Part shown: positions 8,422-16,214 of the stretch, piece after piece
Numbering within the stretch: position 1 is the first letter of the stretch
Layout: each line of letters opens with the position of its first letter
Source of the DNA: Fuchsiella alkaliacetigena
GTDB taxonomy: Bacteria > Bacillota > Halanaerobiia > Halobacteroidales > Acetohalobiaceae
Length of the DNA stretch: 37,199 nucleotides
Assembly (NCBI RefSeq): GCF_023227765.1
Contig: NZ_JALKBZ010000024.1
Span: forward strand, 1 to 37,199
Direction of reading: 5' to 3'
Program-made: the position numbers and the translations under genes
Notes under the pieces: generated by a model
The model's database searches: none
What the model saw: the letters and a program-made list of their open reading frames with translations, nothing else
Told to the model about the DNA's origin: nothing

Positions 8422-9135
8422 GTGGTTAGGGTTTTAGTTATAGATGATGAGAAAAATATTCGTAAGACTTTAAGTAGTTGCTTAGAAGTAGGGGATTATG
8501 AGGTGGAAACTGCGGTTAATGGAGAGGATGGGATAAGTAAATTTTCGGAGCAAGAATATGATTTGGTTCTGTTAGATATGAAGATGCCTGGAATGGATGG
8601 AATAGAAACTTTAAAAAAGTTAAAAAAGATTGATTCTAAAATTGAAGTAATAATGATAACTGCCTATGGTACTATTGAAACAGCGGTAGAAAGTATGAAA
8701 TTAGGTGCTTGTGATTATTTAAGAAAGCCTTTTTCGCCTACAGAGATTAGAAATATAGTAGACCAGATATTAGCTAGAAAAGAGCTTGATGAAGAGGAGT
8801 TAGTAGACTTTGGCTCATATGTTGAGTTTGCTAAGTCCTGTATTAATCAACGTCAGTACGATAGAGCTGTTGAAACTTTAAGAGAAGCTATTAGTATTGA
8901 TTCTAGTCAACCTGAGCCTTTTAATTTATTAGGAGTTTTATTGGAACTTGATGGTAAAGTAAAAGAGGCTCAAAAGCAGTATCGGGCTGCTTTAGCTTTG
9001 GACCCAACTTATAAGCCGGCTCAAGATAATTTGGAAAGAACGAGTAAGTTTGATTATAAGTTACAGGGTATGAACTTAGGTGAAGATTATTATCAGGAAA
9101 CTGATAATAAGGAAGAGACTAGAAATAGTAAGTGA
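8422..9135 (+). CDS. response regulator: receiver plus TPR repeats, no DNA-binding domain
   Basis: The N-terminal receiver domain (about 1-120) has IDDEKN, phospho-acceptor Asp near residue 52 in LLDMKMPGMDG, a Thr in MITAYG and Lys in LRKPF, resembling receivers of NtrC-like regulators. Instead of AAA+ and HTH domains it carries a helical region (about 135-205) with tetratricopeptide features, such as AVETLREAISIDSSQPEPFNL and AQKQYRAALALDPTYKPA. Its tail is acidic and polar. TPRs bind proteins, so the output is probably a protein partner. Start GTG 8422 follows AAAGGAG; an upstream ATG at 8392 overlaps the previous gene and lacks such a site. Confidence 0.88.
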   Translation: MVRVLVIDDEKNIRKTLSSCLEVGDYEVETAVNGEDGISKFSEQEYDLVLLDMKMPGMDGIETLKKLKKIDSKIEVIMITAYGTIETAVESMKLGACDYLRKPFSPTEIRNIVDQILARKELDEEELVDFGSYVEFAKSCINQRQYDRAVETLREAISIDSSQPEPFNLLGVLLELDGKVKEAQKQYRAALALDPTYKPAQDNLERTSKFDYKLQGMNLGEDYYQETDNKEETRNSK

Positions 9136-9155
9136 AAAGGTTGAGGTGATTAATT

Positions 9156-9557
9156 ATGTATATTTTAATAGTTGGTTGTGGTAAAGCAGGTTCTTATTTA
9201 GCTAACTCTCTTTCAAAAAAAGGTGAAGAAGTAGTGGTTATTGATAAAAAAGAGAGTGCTTTTAATAACTTAACATCTGAATTTACAGGTTTTACTCTTT
9301 TGGGGGATGCTACAGAATTTGAAATACTTGAAGAGGCTAAAATTGAACAAGCTGATGTAGTTGTTGCTACTACTACTAATGATAATGTTAATTCCATGAT
9401 TGCTCAAATTGCTAAAGAGATATTTGGGATATCTAAAGTTTTAGCTAGAGTTTTTGCTCCCCGCAGGGAGGAAATTTACAGACAAATGGAGATTGATACC
9501 GTTTGTCCAACTACCCTTTCGGTAATGGAGTTTGAAAGAGCTATCTTTGATAGTTAA
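9156..9557 (+). CDS. RCK_N-only (TrkA-N) protein
   Basis: 133 residues forming one TrkA-N Rossmann domain: VGCGKAG loop near residue 7, VIDKKES after strand 2, and GDATEFEIL and ADVVVATTTND typical of RCK_N. There is no RCK_C domain; the stop falls where the linker to RCK_C would begin. It lies 16 bp before a full-length TrkA and with it could mimic the tandem arrangement of E. coli TrkA, which carries two RCK units in one chain. Either it is a genuine short subunit or the product of an old deletion; the intact frame and good ribosome site favour a working gene. Confidence 0.85.
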   Translation: MYILIVGCGKAGSYLANSLSKKGEEVVVIDKKESAFNNLTSEFTGFTLLGDATEFEILEEAKIEQADVVVATTTNDNVNSMIAQIAKEIFGISKVLARVFAPRREEIYRQMEIDTVCPTTLSVMEFERAIFDS

Positions 9558-9573
9558 GGAAGGTGAATAAAGG

Positions 9574-10245
9574 ATGAAAGTAATAATTATTGGTGGAGGA
9601 AAAGTAGTTTATTTCTTAGCGAAAACATTTTTTTCTAAAGGATATGAGGTTTCAATTATAAATTTAGACCGAGATTACTGTGAAATATTAGCTAAAAAGC
9701 TAAAAGCTAATATTATCTGTGGTGATGGTTCAGACCCACGGATTTTAGAAGATGCTGGAGCTTTGCAGGCCGATTTAGTGGTAGCCTTAACTCCTAATGA
9801 TCAGGATAACTTGTTTATTTGTCAATTAGCAGAATTGAAATTTGATGTACCAAAGACCTTTGCTTTGGTAAATAACCCCACTAATGAATGGATTTTTCAA
9901 AAGTTAGGTGTTACTAAAGTGATTAGTACTACTTCTATTGTTTCTTCTTTGATCGAACAGAAAGTAGCGGTTGATGATATAACTAACTTATTACCAGTAG
10001 AAGAGGGAAGAGTTACAATTAGTGAAGTGGTTATTAATAATGATTCTCCAGTTGTAGGAAAGCGATTAAAAGAGGTACAATTACCTAAAGAGTCTATTTT
10101 GGGTTCAATTATTAGAAAAGAAGAGGTAGTTATTCCTAGTGGAGATACTGAGTTATTGGTAGGAGATAAGGTGATTGCTATTACTATGCCGGAAAATCAG
10201 GGCCAAGTTTTTAATGTTCTTTTAGGTTCTGAAAATGGAGGTTAA
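9574..10245 (+). CDS. trkA: TrkA regulatory subunit (RCK_N + RCK_C)
   Basis: 223 residues with RCK_N (GGGKVVYFLA near residue 7, ICGDGSDPRIL, ADLVVALTPNDQDN) and a C-terminal RCK_C domain from about residue 145 (ISEVVINNDSPVVGKRL ... LLVGDKVIAIT). The first glycine loop is GGGKVV rather than the usual GxGxxG, so nucleotide binding may be altered. It lies between the RCK_N-only gene and trkH, with a 3-bp gap to trkH, and is the obvious regulatory partner of that TrkH. Confidence 0.9.
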   Translation: MKVIIIGGGKVVYFLAKTFFSKGYEVSIINLDRDYCEILAKKLKANIICGDGSDPRILEDAGALQADLVVALTPNDQDNLFICQLAELKFDVPKTFALVNNPTNEWIFQKLGVTKVISTTSIVSSLIEQKVAVDDITNLLPVEEGRVTISEVVINNDSPVVGKRLKEVQLPKESILGSIIRKEEVVIPSGDTELLVGDKVIAITMPENQGQVFNVLLGSENGG

Positions 10246-10248
10246 ACT

Positions 10249-11730
10249 ATGAGATACATTGAAGTTTTGAAAAATAGATATAGGTTGATAGTTAAGTATT
10301 TAGGGATATTAACCATAGCAGTTGGTTTTTTTCTGTTGTTACCTTTGTTATTTTTGGTATTTTATCCGAGTGAAATTGATCATCTGAATTATTTTTTGTG
10401 GCCGGCCTTATTGGCAATAAGCTTAGGACTTATATTTTGGAAGTTTGGAAAAAATAACTCCACAGATGTAATTTTATCTTTGGAAGAAGGAGGAATAATA
10501 GTCCTAGGTGCTTGGATAATAGCTATTCTTTTTTCTAGCTTTCCCTTTCTTCTAGCCGATAAATTGAACTTTACTAATGCTATTTTTGAAGCAGTTAGTG
10601 GTTGGACTACTACTGGACTGTCAGTAATCAATGAAGCTGAAACTTCCAATTTATTTTTATTATGGAGAAGTTTAATGCAGTTTTTTGGTGGAGCGGGATT
10701 AGCTGTAATTATGCTATCGGCAATTATTGGTCCACATGGACTAGGGCTTTACCAAGCTGAAGGTAGATCGGATAAGTTATTACCTCATGTGCGTCGTTCT
10801 ACTAAATTGATTATGACTATCTATTCTGGTTATACTTTGGCCGGTATTGTCTTGTATTGGTTAGCGGGGATGAGTTTATTTCATGCTTTTAACCATTCAA
10901 TAGCTGCTTTGTCTACGGGAGGATTTTCCACTAAAGTAGCCAGCATTGGAGCTTGGAATAGTATTTCTATAGAGTTGATTACCTATATTTTAATGTTATT
11001 GGGAACTATTAATTTCGCTACTCATTATGTGCTTTTAAGAGGGGATTATAAAACCTTCTTTAAAAATGGAGAAATTAGGATTTTAACTTTTTTAATGACT
11101 TTCTTTATTCCCATAATTGCTTATTTTTCTTTGCAAGGTTTATATGAAAGCTTAGGTCAAGCTTGGCGGGTGTCAATTTTTTCGGTGATTTCTGGTTTAT
11201 CTACTACTGGTTTTTCTATTGAAGTATTTAGCAATTGGAACGATTTTGGAATTTTAGCTATGGTTATCTTAATGTTAATTGGAGGAGGAACTGGTTCTAC
11301 TGCTGGAGGTATTAAACTGTATCGGATTTATTTATCTTTTAAATCTCTGGTATGGAACTTGAAGTCTCATTTTCAACCTGAAAATATCGTAGTTAAAAAC
11401 TATATTTGGCGAGGAGAGAAAAAGCTATATATAGAGCCGGGCCATGTTCGAGAGATAGCTAACTATATTTTACTTTATTTAATAACTTATTTTACTGGAG
11501 TTTTAATTTTCTTGACTCAAGGTTATAAATTACAGGAATCTATGTTTGAATTTGCTTCGGCGCTGAGTACTGTAGGTCTATCAATTGGAATTACTGCTCC
11601 TGATGCACCAAAAATTATTCTTTGGACAGAAATTGTGGGCATGACTTTAGGTAGATTGGAGTTTTTTGTAATCTTCTTTGCTACAGTAAAATTAATTAGA
11701 GATCTGAAATTGATAGCTAGAAGTAATTAA
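10249..11730 (+). CDS. trkH: TrkH K+ uptake transmembrane subunit
   Basis: A 493-residue membrane protein with four pore-loop motifs: SGWTTTGLS, ALSTGGFS, GLSTTGFS and ALSTVGLS. The conserved GGGTGSTAGGIK motif precedes the final segments. The extra N-terminal hydrophobic hairpin and length near 490 match TrkH rather than the shorter KtrB type on either side. It is translated 3 bp after trkA, with GGAGGT inside the trkA end. TrkH conducts K+ inward, gated by the TrkA ring. Confidence 0.93.
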   Translation: MRYIEVLKNRYRLIVKYLGILTIAVGFFLLLPLLFLVFYPSEIDHLNYFLWPALLAISLGLIFWKFGKNNSTDVILSLEEGGIIVLGAWIIAILFSSFPFLLADKLNFTNAIFEAVSGWTTTGLSVINEAETSNLFLLWRSLMQFFGGAGLAVIMLSAIIGPHGLGLYQAEGRSDKLLPHVRRSTKLIMTIYSGYTLAGIVLYWLAGMSLFHAFNHSIAALSTGGFSTKVASIGAWNSISIELITYILMLLGTINFATHYVLLRGDYKTFFKNGEIRILTFLMTFFIPIIAYFSLQGLYESLGQAWRVSIFSVISGLSTTGFSIEVFSNWNDFGILAMVILMLIGGGTGSTAGGIKLYRIYLSFKSLVWNLKSHFQPENIVVKNYIWRGEKKLYIEPGHVREIANYILLYLITYFTGVLIFLTQGYKLQESMFEFASALSTVGLSIGITAPDAPKIILWTEIVGMTLGRLEFFVIFFATVKLIRDLKLIARSN

Positions 11731-11784
11731 AAATAAGTTTTCACAAACTCCCAAGTTATAATTAGCTATTAAAGTGGAGATATT

Positions 11785-11798
11785 AAGCTATATAGCTT
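11785..11798. repeat. 14-bp perfect palindrome before the second ktrB
   Basis: AAGCTATATAGCTT is its own reverse complement and lies just before the GGGGGGAG ribosome binding site of the next gene. It could be an operator or a small RNA hairpin at the ribosome site. With a 14-bp AT-rich palindrome chance is not excluded. Confidence 0.4.
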
Positions 11799-11813
11799 GG
11801 GGGGAGACTATTT

Positions 11814-13142
11814 ATGAATTTAGAAAGTAGAGCTGTATCACCAGCTAGGTTTTTGGCTGTAGGCTATGTTATCGTAATTATAATCGGCACTATCCTCTTA
11901 TCTTTGCCGATAGCTACTGCTGGTGAACAGGGATTAAATTTGCTAGATGCTCTGTTTACTGCTACTTCAGCTACGGCGGTGACCGGTTTGATAGTGGTGG
12001 ATACTGGCAGTTACTTTTCACTCTTTGGTCAGTCGGTAATTTTGCTCTTAATTCAGATTGGCGGTTTAGGATTTATGACTAGTTCTACTATTCTAGCCTT
12101 ACTATTAGGTAGAAAGATTAATCTAAATGAACGGATAATTATTCAAGAAGAGCTCAACTATTTTAATTTAGATGGCTTGATTAATTTAGTCAGATACGTA
12201 AGTCTATTAACCTTCGGCATTGAACTGCTGGGGGCTGTTTTGCTTTTCCTAAGGTTTATATTTACTTATTCAGCATCTAAAGCAGCTTATTACTCTGTTT
12301 TTCACGCTATTTCTGCTTTTTGTAATGCTGGTTTTGCTCTTTGGGCTGATAGTTTGGAGGCTTTTAGTGGGGAATTATATGTTAATTTAATAATTACTTC
12401 GCTGTTTATCATTGGTGGAATTGGCTTTGCAGTAATCGCTGATCTTTATCGCAAACGTAGTTTGAATAATCTTTCTCTAAATACTAAGCTGGTCTTAACA
12501 GTTACTATTTCTTTGATTTTACTAGGTAGCCTAGTTATTTTTGCTTTAGAGTCTTTTAATCCAGCTACTTTACAGTACTCTTCCTTAAAAGAAAGAGTTA
12601 TAGCTGCTTACTTTCAAGGAGTGACCCCGCGGACTGCTGGTTTTAATACGATTCCGATTGGAAAAATGACCGAGGCTAGTCTATTTTTTACTATAATTTT
12701 GATGTTTATTGGTGCATCCCCAGGTTCTACCGGAGGAGGATTGAAAACTACTACTATTGGGGCTTTACTGGCGGTGGTTTATAGTTTAGCCCAGGGCAGT
12801 GATGAAGTAGAGCTTTTTAAACGTAGATTGGGGCGAGCTACTATTTATAAAGCTTTAGCTGTAATTATAATTTCTCTTTTTTGGATTTTAGTAGTGACTA
12901 TGGTACTGACTATTACCGAAGAGGCTAATTTTTTAGCGGTTTTATTTGAATCGGTTTCAGCTTACGGAACGGTAGGCTTATCTACGGGAGTTACGGGTGA
13001 TTTAAGTAGTATTGGTAGAGTGATGATTATTTTAAGTATGTTTTTGGGTAGAGTGGGCCCGCTTACCTTAGCTATAGCCATTGGCGAAAAAGAGCGTCAG
13101 GGTAAGCTTCGTTATCCGGAGGAGAAAATACTTATTGGTTGA
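11814..13142 (+). CDS. ktrB: second KtrB/TrkH family K+ uptake subunit
   Basis: 442 residues, clearly paralogous to the first KtrB of this island: the same SATAVTGL, FCNAGF, TPRTAGFN and GTVGLSTGVT filter motifs and the same GASPGSTGGG motif and C-terminal GRVGPLTLAIA. No RCK partner of its own follows; KtrA at 3128 or TrkA at 9574 may serve it. It begins 83 bp after trkH, after a palindrome and a strong G-rich ribosome binding site, so it may be separately controlled. Residue differences next to the filters could mean a different cation preference. Confidence 0.92.
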   Translation: MNLESRAVSPARFLAVGYVIVIIIGTILLSLPIATAGEQGLNLLDALFTATSATAVTGLIVVDTGSYFSLFGQSVILLLIQIGGLGFMTSSTILALLLGRKINLNERIIIQEELNYFNLDGLINLVRYVSLLTFGIELLGAVLLFLRFIFTYSASKAAYYSVFHAISAFCNAGFALWADSLEAFSGELYVNLIITSLFIIGGIGFAVIADLYRKRSLNNLSLNTKLVLTVTISLILLGSLVIFALESFNPATLQYSSLKERVIAAYFQGVTPRTAGFNTIPIGKMTEASLFFTIILMFIGASPGSTGGGLKTTTIGALLAVVYSLAQGSDEVELFKRRLGRATIYKALAVIIISLFWILVVTMVLTITEEANFLAVLFESVSAYGTVGLSTGVTGDLSSIGRVMIILSMFLGRVGPLTLAIAIGEKERQGKLRYPEEKILIG

Positions 13143-13149
13143 TAATTGC

Positions 13150-13178
13150 TTGTCAACATTGATATGTTTTGATACCAT
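13150..13178 (+). promoter_or_regulatory. possible promoter ahead of khtT
   Basis: TTGTCA at 13150-13155 and TACCAT at 13173-13178 are separated by 17 bp. The -35 box is good, the -10 box weak. Confidence 0.4.
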
Positions 13179-13220
13179 ATGTCTAGGTAGGAAAAATTAA
13201 GATTAGGGGGCATATCAATG
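13157..13220 (+). promoter_or_regulatory. 10-bp inverted repeat that pairs with the khtT start codon
   Basis: CATTGATATG at 13157-13166 is the exact reverse complement of CATATCAATG at 13211-13220, whose last three bases are the ATG of khtT. In a transcript reading through from upstream, this would fold over the start codon and possibly the adjacent GGGGG ribosome site. A transcript from the promoter at 13150-13178 would lack the first arm. Confidence 0.5.
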
Positions 13221-13712
13221 GAAATAAAAAAATCAGATCTATTTGGAATAGGAAAAAAATATTCTTTAAAAACTACTGAAGATGAAATTTTAGTTTTGAT
13301 AATTCATCATAATGGTAAAAGAGAGTTATATTTTTTAGATGATGAAGAGGATGATGAAGCTAAGTTCAGTGTTCAGCTTACAGACTTGGAAGCTCGGGAA
13401 ATTGGTGCTTTAATAATGGGTTCAGACTATCAGCCAGCAACTGAAAAACAGGCTCGGATGTTACATGATGATATATTAATCGAATGGGTTGAGGTTAAGC
13501 CTACTTCATGTTTAACTGATAAGACTATTATTGAAACTGATTTGAGAGCTAAAACAGGGGTTACTATACTAGGGATTAAAAGAGGAGAAAGTTTTATTGG
13601 CAGTCCAGATCCAGAGGAAAAAATGATTAATGGTGATATTATAATGGTAACTGGTAAAAAAGAGGCTATAAATTACTTTAAAGAAATGTGTTACGGGGAG
13701 TTGGAAGGATAG
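13218..13712 (+). CDS. khtT: KhtT-like regulatory subunit of a K+/H+ antiporter (RCK_C domain)
   Basis: 164 residues. The N-terminal part (about 1-75) resembles the KhtT N-domain (GIGKKYSL, HHNGKRELYF). The C-terminal part (about 80-160) is an RCK_C domain: VEVKPTSCLTDKTI, LRAKTGVTILGIKRG, INGDIIMVTGKKE. In Bacillus, KhtT gates the KhtU antiporter and its RCK_C binds c-di-AMP, releasing K+ efflux. The stop codon is directly followed by the ATG of the antiporter gene, so the two are made together. The function call is by family and neighbour. Confidence 0.88.
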   Translation: MEIKKSDLFGIGKKYSLKTTEDEILVLIIHHNGKRELYFLDDEEDDEAKFSVQLTDLEAREIGALIMGSDYQPATEKQARMLHDDILIEWVEVKPTSCLTDKTIIETDLRAKTGVTILGIKRGESFIGSPDPEEKMINGDIIMVTGKKEAINYFKEMCYGELEG

Positions 13713-14897
13713 ATGATTGACTTTGACTTATTTCTTTTATTGGGTGGACTAATGTTATTAATATTAGGTTTATTTGATTATCTATCCTATAGATTTAATT
13801 TTTCCTCCTTGATAGTATTTATCTTGTTAGGGATTGGGGGTAGTTTTTTTATAGAAAGCCCTCCTGCTTTACATTTAATAGCTGAGATAGGGATTGTATT
13901 GCTATTTTTTTTATTAGGTTTGGAGTTTCCCCTGAGTCGAATGATGGAGATACTACCTAAAGGCTGGTTAGCTGCTTCACTGGATGTGGTTTTTAATGTA
14001 GGGATTAGCTTTTTAATCAGCTTTTTATTTGGTTTAGATTTATTAACTTCTTTCTTTATCGGGGCTATTGTTTATGCTAGTAGCTCTTCAATTACCCTTA
14101 AGCTGTTAGAAGAAGAGAATAGATTAGCTAATCAAGAGACTGAATTCATACTGATGATTTTAATATTTGAAGACTTAATTGCTCCTATTCTAGTTTCATT
14201 TTTTGCTGGTATTTATCAAGGTGATAATTTTTCTCCGGCTTTTGTAGGCTCATTATTTATGCGAATGATCTTATTGACAGTGGGAGCAGTAGTTTTGGGT
14301 CATTTTGTTTTTAAAAGAATGGATGGCTTTGTAGAGAAGTACTTAGATGAAAACTTTGTAGTTCCTTTGGTAGTGGGATTAGCTTTAGCTTACTCCGGCT
14401 TAGCTATTTATTTAGGTTTGTCAGAAGTACTAGGTGCCTTTTTAGCTGGAATTATGCTTTCGGAAATAGAGCACGCACATGAATTGGAGAAGTTAATTTT
14501 ACCTTTGCGAAATATTACTTTGCCTTTCTTTTTCTTCTGGTTTGGAACGACGATTTATTTAGGAGGAGGAATAGAATGGCCTATATTGTTAATTGCTTTA
14601 ATAGTATGGTCAATTATTGCTAAAATGTTAGTAGCTTATTTAGGAGGCAAAGCCTTTGGGTTGAAACAAAAGGTGGCTTTAAGAGGAGGTTTTTCTTTAG
14701 TACAACGAGGAGAATTTTCGGCAATTATAGCTGCTTTAGCTCCAGTTGCTTTGAGAAGTTTTGCTGGTATTTATATAGTGTTGATTGCTTTTTTAGGAGT
14801 TTTCTTTTTTAAGAAGGCTCCGGTATTAAGTGCAAAGCTTGATAGGAGTATTAGCTTTGCTTTTCTTCAGAGTCAGGAAAAGGGAGGAATTGACTAA
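13713..14897 (+). CDS. khtU: CPA2-family cation/H+ antiporter, KhtU-like
   Basis: 394 residues, nearly all hydrophobic, about 12 membrane helices. Typical CPA2 features are visible: LLFFLLGLEFPLSRM in an early helix, YASSSSITLKLLEE, then MILIFEDLIAPIL, where the acidic pair of the ion site lies, and LGAFLAGIMLSE. There is no C-terminal RCK domain in the chain; that role falls to the KhtT-like protein encoded immediately upstream. Likely a K+/H+ (possibly Na+/H+) exchanger used to release K+. It starts with the base after the khtT stop. Confidence 0.9.
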   Translation: MIDFDLFLLLGGLMLLILGLFDYLSYRFNFSSLIVFILLGIGGSFFIESPPALHLIAEIGIVLLFFLLGLEFPLSRMMEILPKGWLAASLDVVFNVGISFLISFLFGLDLLTSFFIGAIVYASSSSITLKLLEEENRLANQETEFILMILIFEDLIAPILVSFFAGIYQGDNFSPAFVGSLFMRMILLTVGAVVLGHFVFKRMDGFVEKYLDENFVVPLVVGLALAYSGLAIYLGLSEVLGAFLAGIMLSEIEHAHELEKLILPLRNITLPFFFFWFGTTIYLGGGIEWPILLIALIVWSIIAKMLVAYLGGKAFGLKQKVALRGGFSLVQRGEFSAIIAALAPVALRSFAGIYIVLIAFLGVFFFKKAPVLSAKLDRSISFAFLQSQEKGGID

Positions 14898-14899
14898 TA

Positions 14900-15697
14900 A
14901 TGTCCGAAATAATTTCTAGCTTACATAATTCTAAAATTAAATTTCTGCGCTCCTTATACAAAAAAAAATATCGCCGGGAGCATCAGAAATTCATCTTAGA
15001 GGGGAGTAGAATTATCAGCGATGCCTTAGCAGCAGAGGCTGAGATCCATCAAGTCTTTTATTCGGCGGACTTTTTAACAGACCAGCAGAGCCAAGAATTA
15101 ATTGAAGATTTAAAAGCTGAAGCTGAAGTGATAGAGATAACTGATTCCTTGCTAGCAGAGCTAGCAGATACTGAAACTCCGCAAGGAATCATAGCTATTG
15201 TAGATCAGCCTCAATTTGAGATCAGTGACTTTCTGGCTGAGGAGAATGACTTTTATTTAGTAGTAGATCGAGTGCAAGATCCGGGGAACTTAGGAACTAT
15301 CATCAGAACGGCCGATGGGGCCGGAGTAGACGGAGTGTTTTTATTAAAGGGCACCGTTGATATTTATAACTTAAAGACTATTCGGGCCACTATGGGGGCC
15401 CTATTTAGAGTACCGATCTTTAATTTGGAAGGGCCCGCTGAACTAGAAGAACTACTGCTAAAAGAAGAACTACAGATTGTAGTTGGTGATCTTGGGGCTG
15501 AAGACTATTACTATCAATTAGACTATACTCAGCCTACGGCAGTGGTAGTAGGGAATGAAGGAGCGGGCCCGCAGCCGGAAACATTAGCTTTAGCTGACTC
15601 AAAAGTAAAAATTCCTCTCACTGAAGGTGCAGAATCTCTGAATGTAGCTATTGCTACTGGAGTAATGCTTTATGAGATTGTTAGGCAGAGGGCTTAA
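14900..15697 (+). CDS. TrmH/SpoU family RNA 2'-O-methyltransferase
   Basis: 265 residues. The N-terminal substrate-binding domain (about 1-95) begins SSLHNSKIKFLRSLYKKKYR. The SpoU knotted methyltransferase domain follows with DRVQDPGNLGTIIRTADG (motif 1), VVVGNEGAGP (motif 2) and IPLTEGAESLNVAIATG (motif 3). It 2'-O-methylates rRNA or tRNA using S-adenosylmethionine; the target base is not determinable here. AGGGAGG precedes the ATG, which lies 2 bp after khtU. Members of this family commonly sit upstream of pheST in Firmicutes. Confidence 0.92.
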   Translation: MSEIISSLHNSKIKFLRSLYKKKYRREHQKFILEGSRIISDALAAEAEIHQVFYSADFLTDQQSQELIEDLKAEAEVIEITDSLLAELADTETPQGIIAIVDQPQFEISDFLAEENDFYLVVDRVQDPGNLGTIIRTADGAGVDGVFLLKGTVDIYNLKTIRATMGALFRVPIFNLEGPAELEELLLKEELQIVVGDLGAEDYYYQLDYTQPTAVVVGNEGAGPQPETLALADSKVKIPLTEGAESLNVAIATGVMLYEIVRQRA

Positions 15698-15754
15698 CTT
15701 TTTATTTTAATTGAAGGAGTTTTTTAATGTTCAGAGATAAAATTTTATAATCAC

Positions 15755-15783
15755 TTGTCAAGGTGATTTAGGTGTGATATAAT
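15755..15783 (+). promoter_or_regulatory. strong promoter upstream of a small RNA candidate
   Basis: TTGTCA at 15755-15760 and TATAAT at 15778-15783 with a 17-bp spacer. Transcription would start near 15790. Confidence 0.8.
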
Positions 15784-15789
15784 TTATTT

Positions 15790-15911
15790 CAAATAAGGGA
15801 CTTAAAACTCCTTGAAAGGGTGTGGTCTTTAATGCTGACCGCAGTTTGGTTTTGGAGGATTTTTGAAAAGACGGGTTCTATAGAAGCTTATCTAGCTTAT
15901 AGATCTTTTTT
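15790..15911 (+). ncRNA. structured small RNA candidate of unknown class, with terminator
   Basis: A well-formed promoter ends 6 bp upstream and a terminator closes the unit: CTATAGAAGCT (15878-15888) pairs, with one bulge, with AGCTTATAG (15894-15902), then ATCTTTTTT. Inside, AAAACTCC near 15804 can pair with GGAGGATTTT near 15855, enclosing a GTGGTC/GACCGC hairpin around 15822-15842. No open reading frame of note exists. I do not recognise it as 6S, SRP, T-box or any riboswitch I know. It may be a free small RNA or an upstream part of the pheST leader. Confidence 0.5.
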
Positions 15912-15954
15912 AGACTCATAATCAAACATAAAATTTTAGATAATTCAATATAGG

Positions 15955-16179
15955 GTAAAGGTGATGAAGGAGTAAAGTAGTTTAGAGTTAATCTTTTAAG
16001 GGAGTAGATACCATTGACTGCGAGTATCTGCAAGATATTCTAAATGAAATTCACTCTGGAGCTATCGGCTGAATAGATAAGTAGGTTAGATCGGCTTCCT
16101 ACCGTTAACAGGAGTAAGAGTTTTAACTAGGGTGGTACCACGAGCTCTCTCGTCCCTGACAGGACGCGAGGGCTTTTTT
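15955..16179 (+). ncRNA. T-box leader of pheST, specifier UUC (Phe)
   Basis: The T-box sequence AGGGTGGTACCACG is at 16129-16142. The stem I kink-turn region GATGAAGGAGTA is at 15963-15974. The likely specifier codon is TTC at 16050-16052, matching phenylalanine. Uncharged tRNA-Phe would stabilise the antiterminator and allow pheST expression. The terminator arms at 16143-16155 and 16162-16174 are followed by six T. I see no convincing promoter of its own. Confidence 0.95.
16143..16179 (+). terminator. T-box regulated terminator
   Basis: AGCTCTCTCGTCC and GGACGCGAGGGCT form a long GC-rich hairpin with a 6-nt loop, followed by TTTTTT. It overlaps the T-box sequence, so antiterminator and terminator are mutually exclusive. 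Confidence 0.93.
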
Positions 16180-16214
16180 ATATTTTAAGATAGTTTTGAA
16201 GGAGGAAATAAAAT

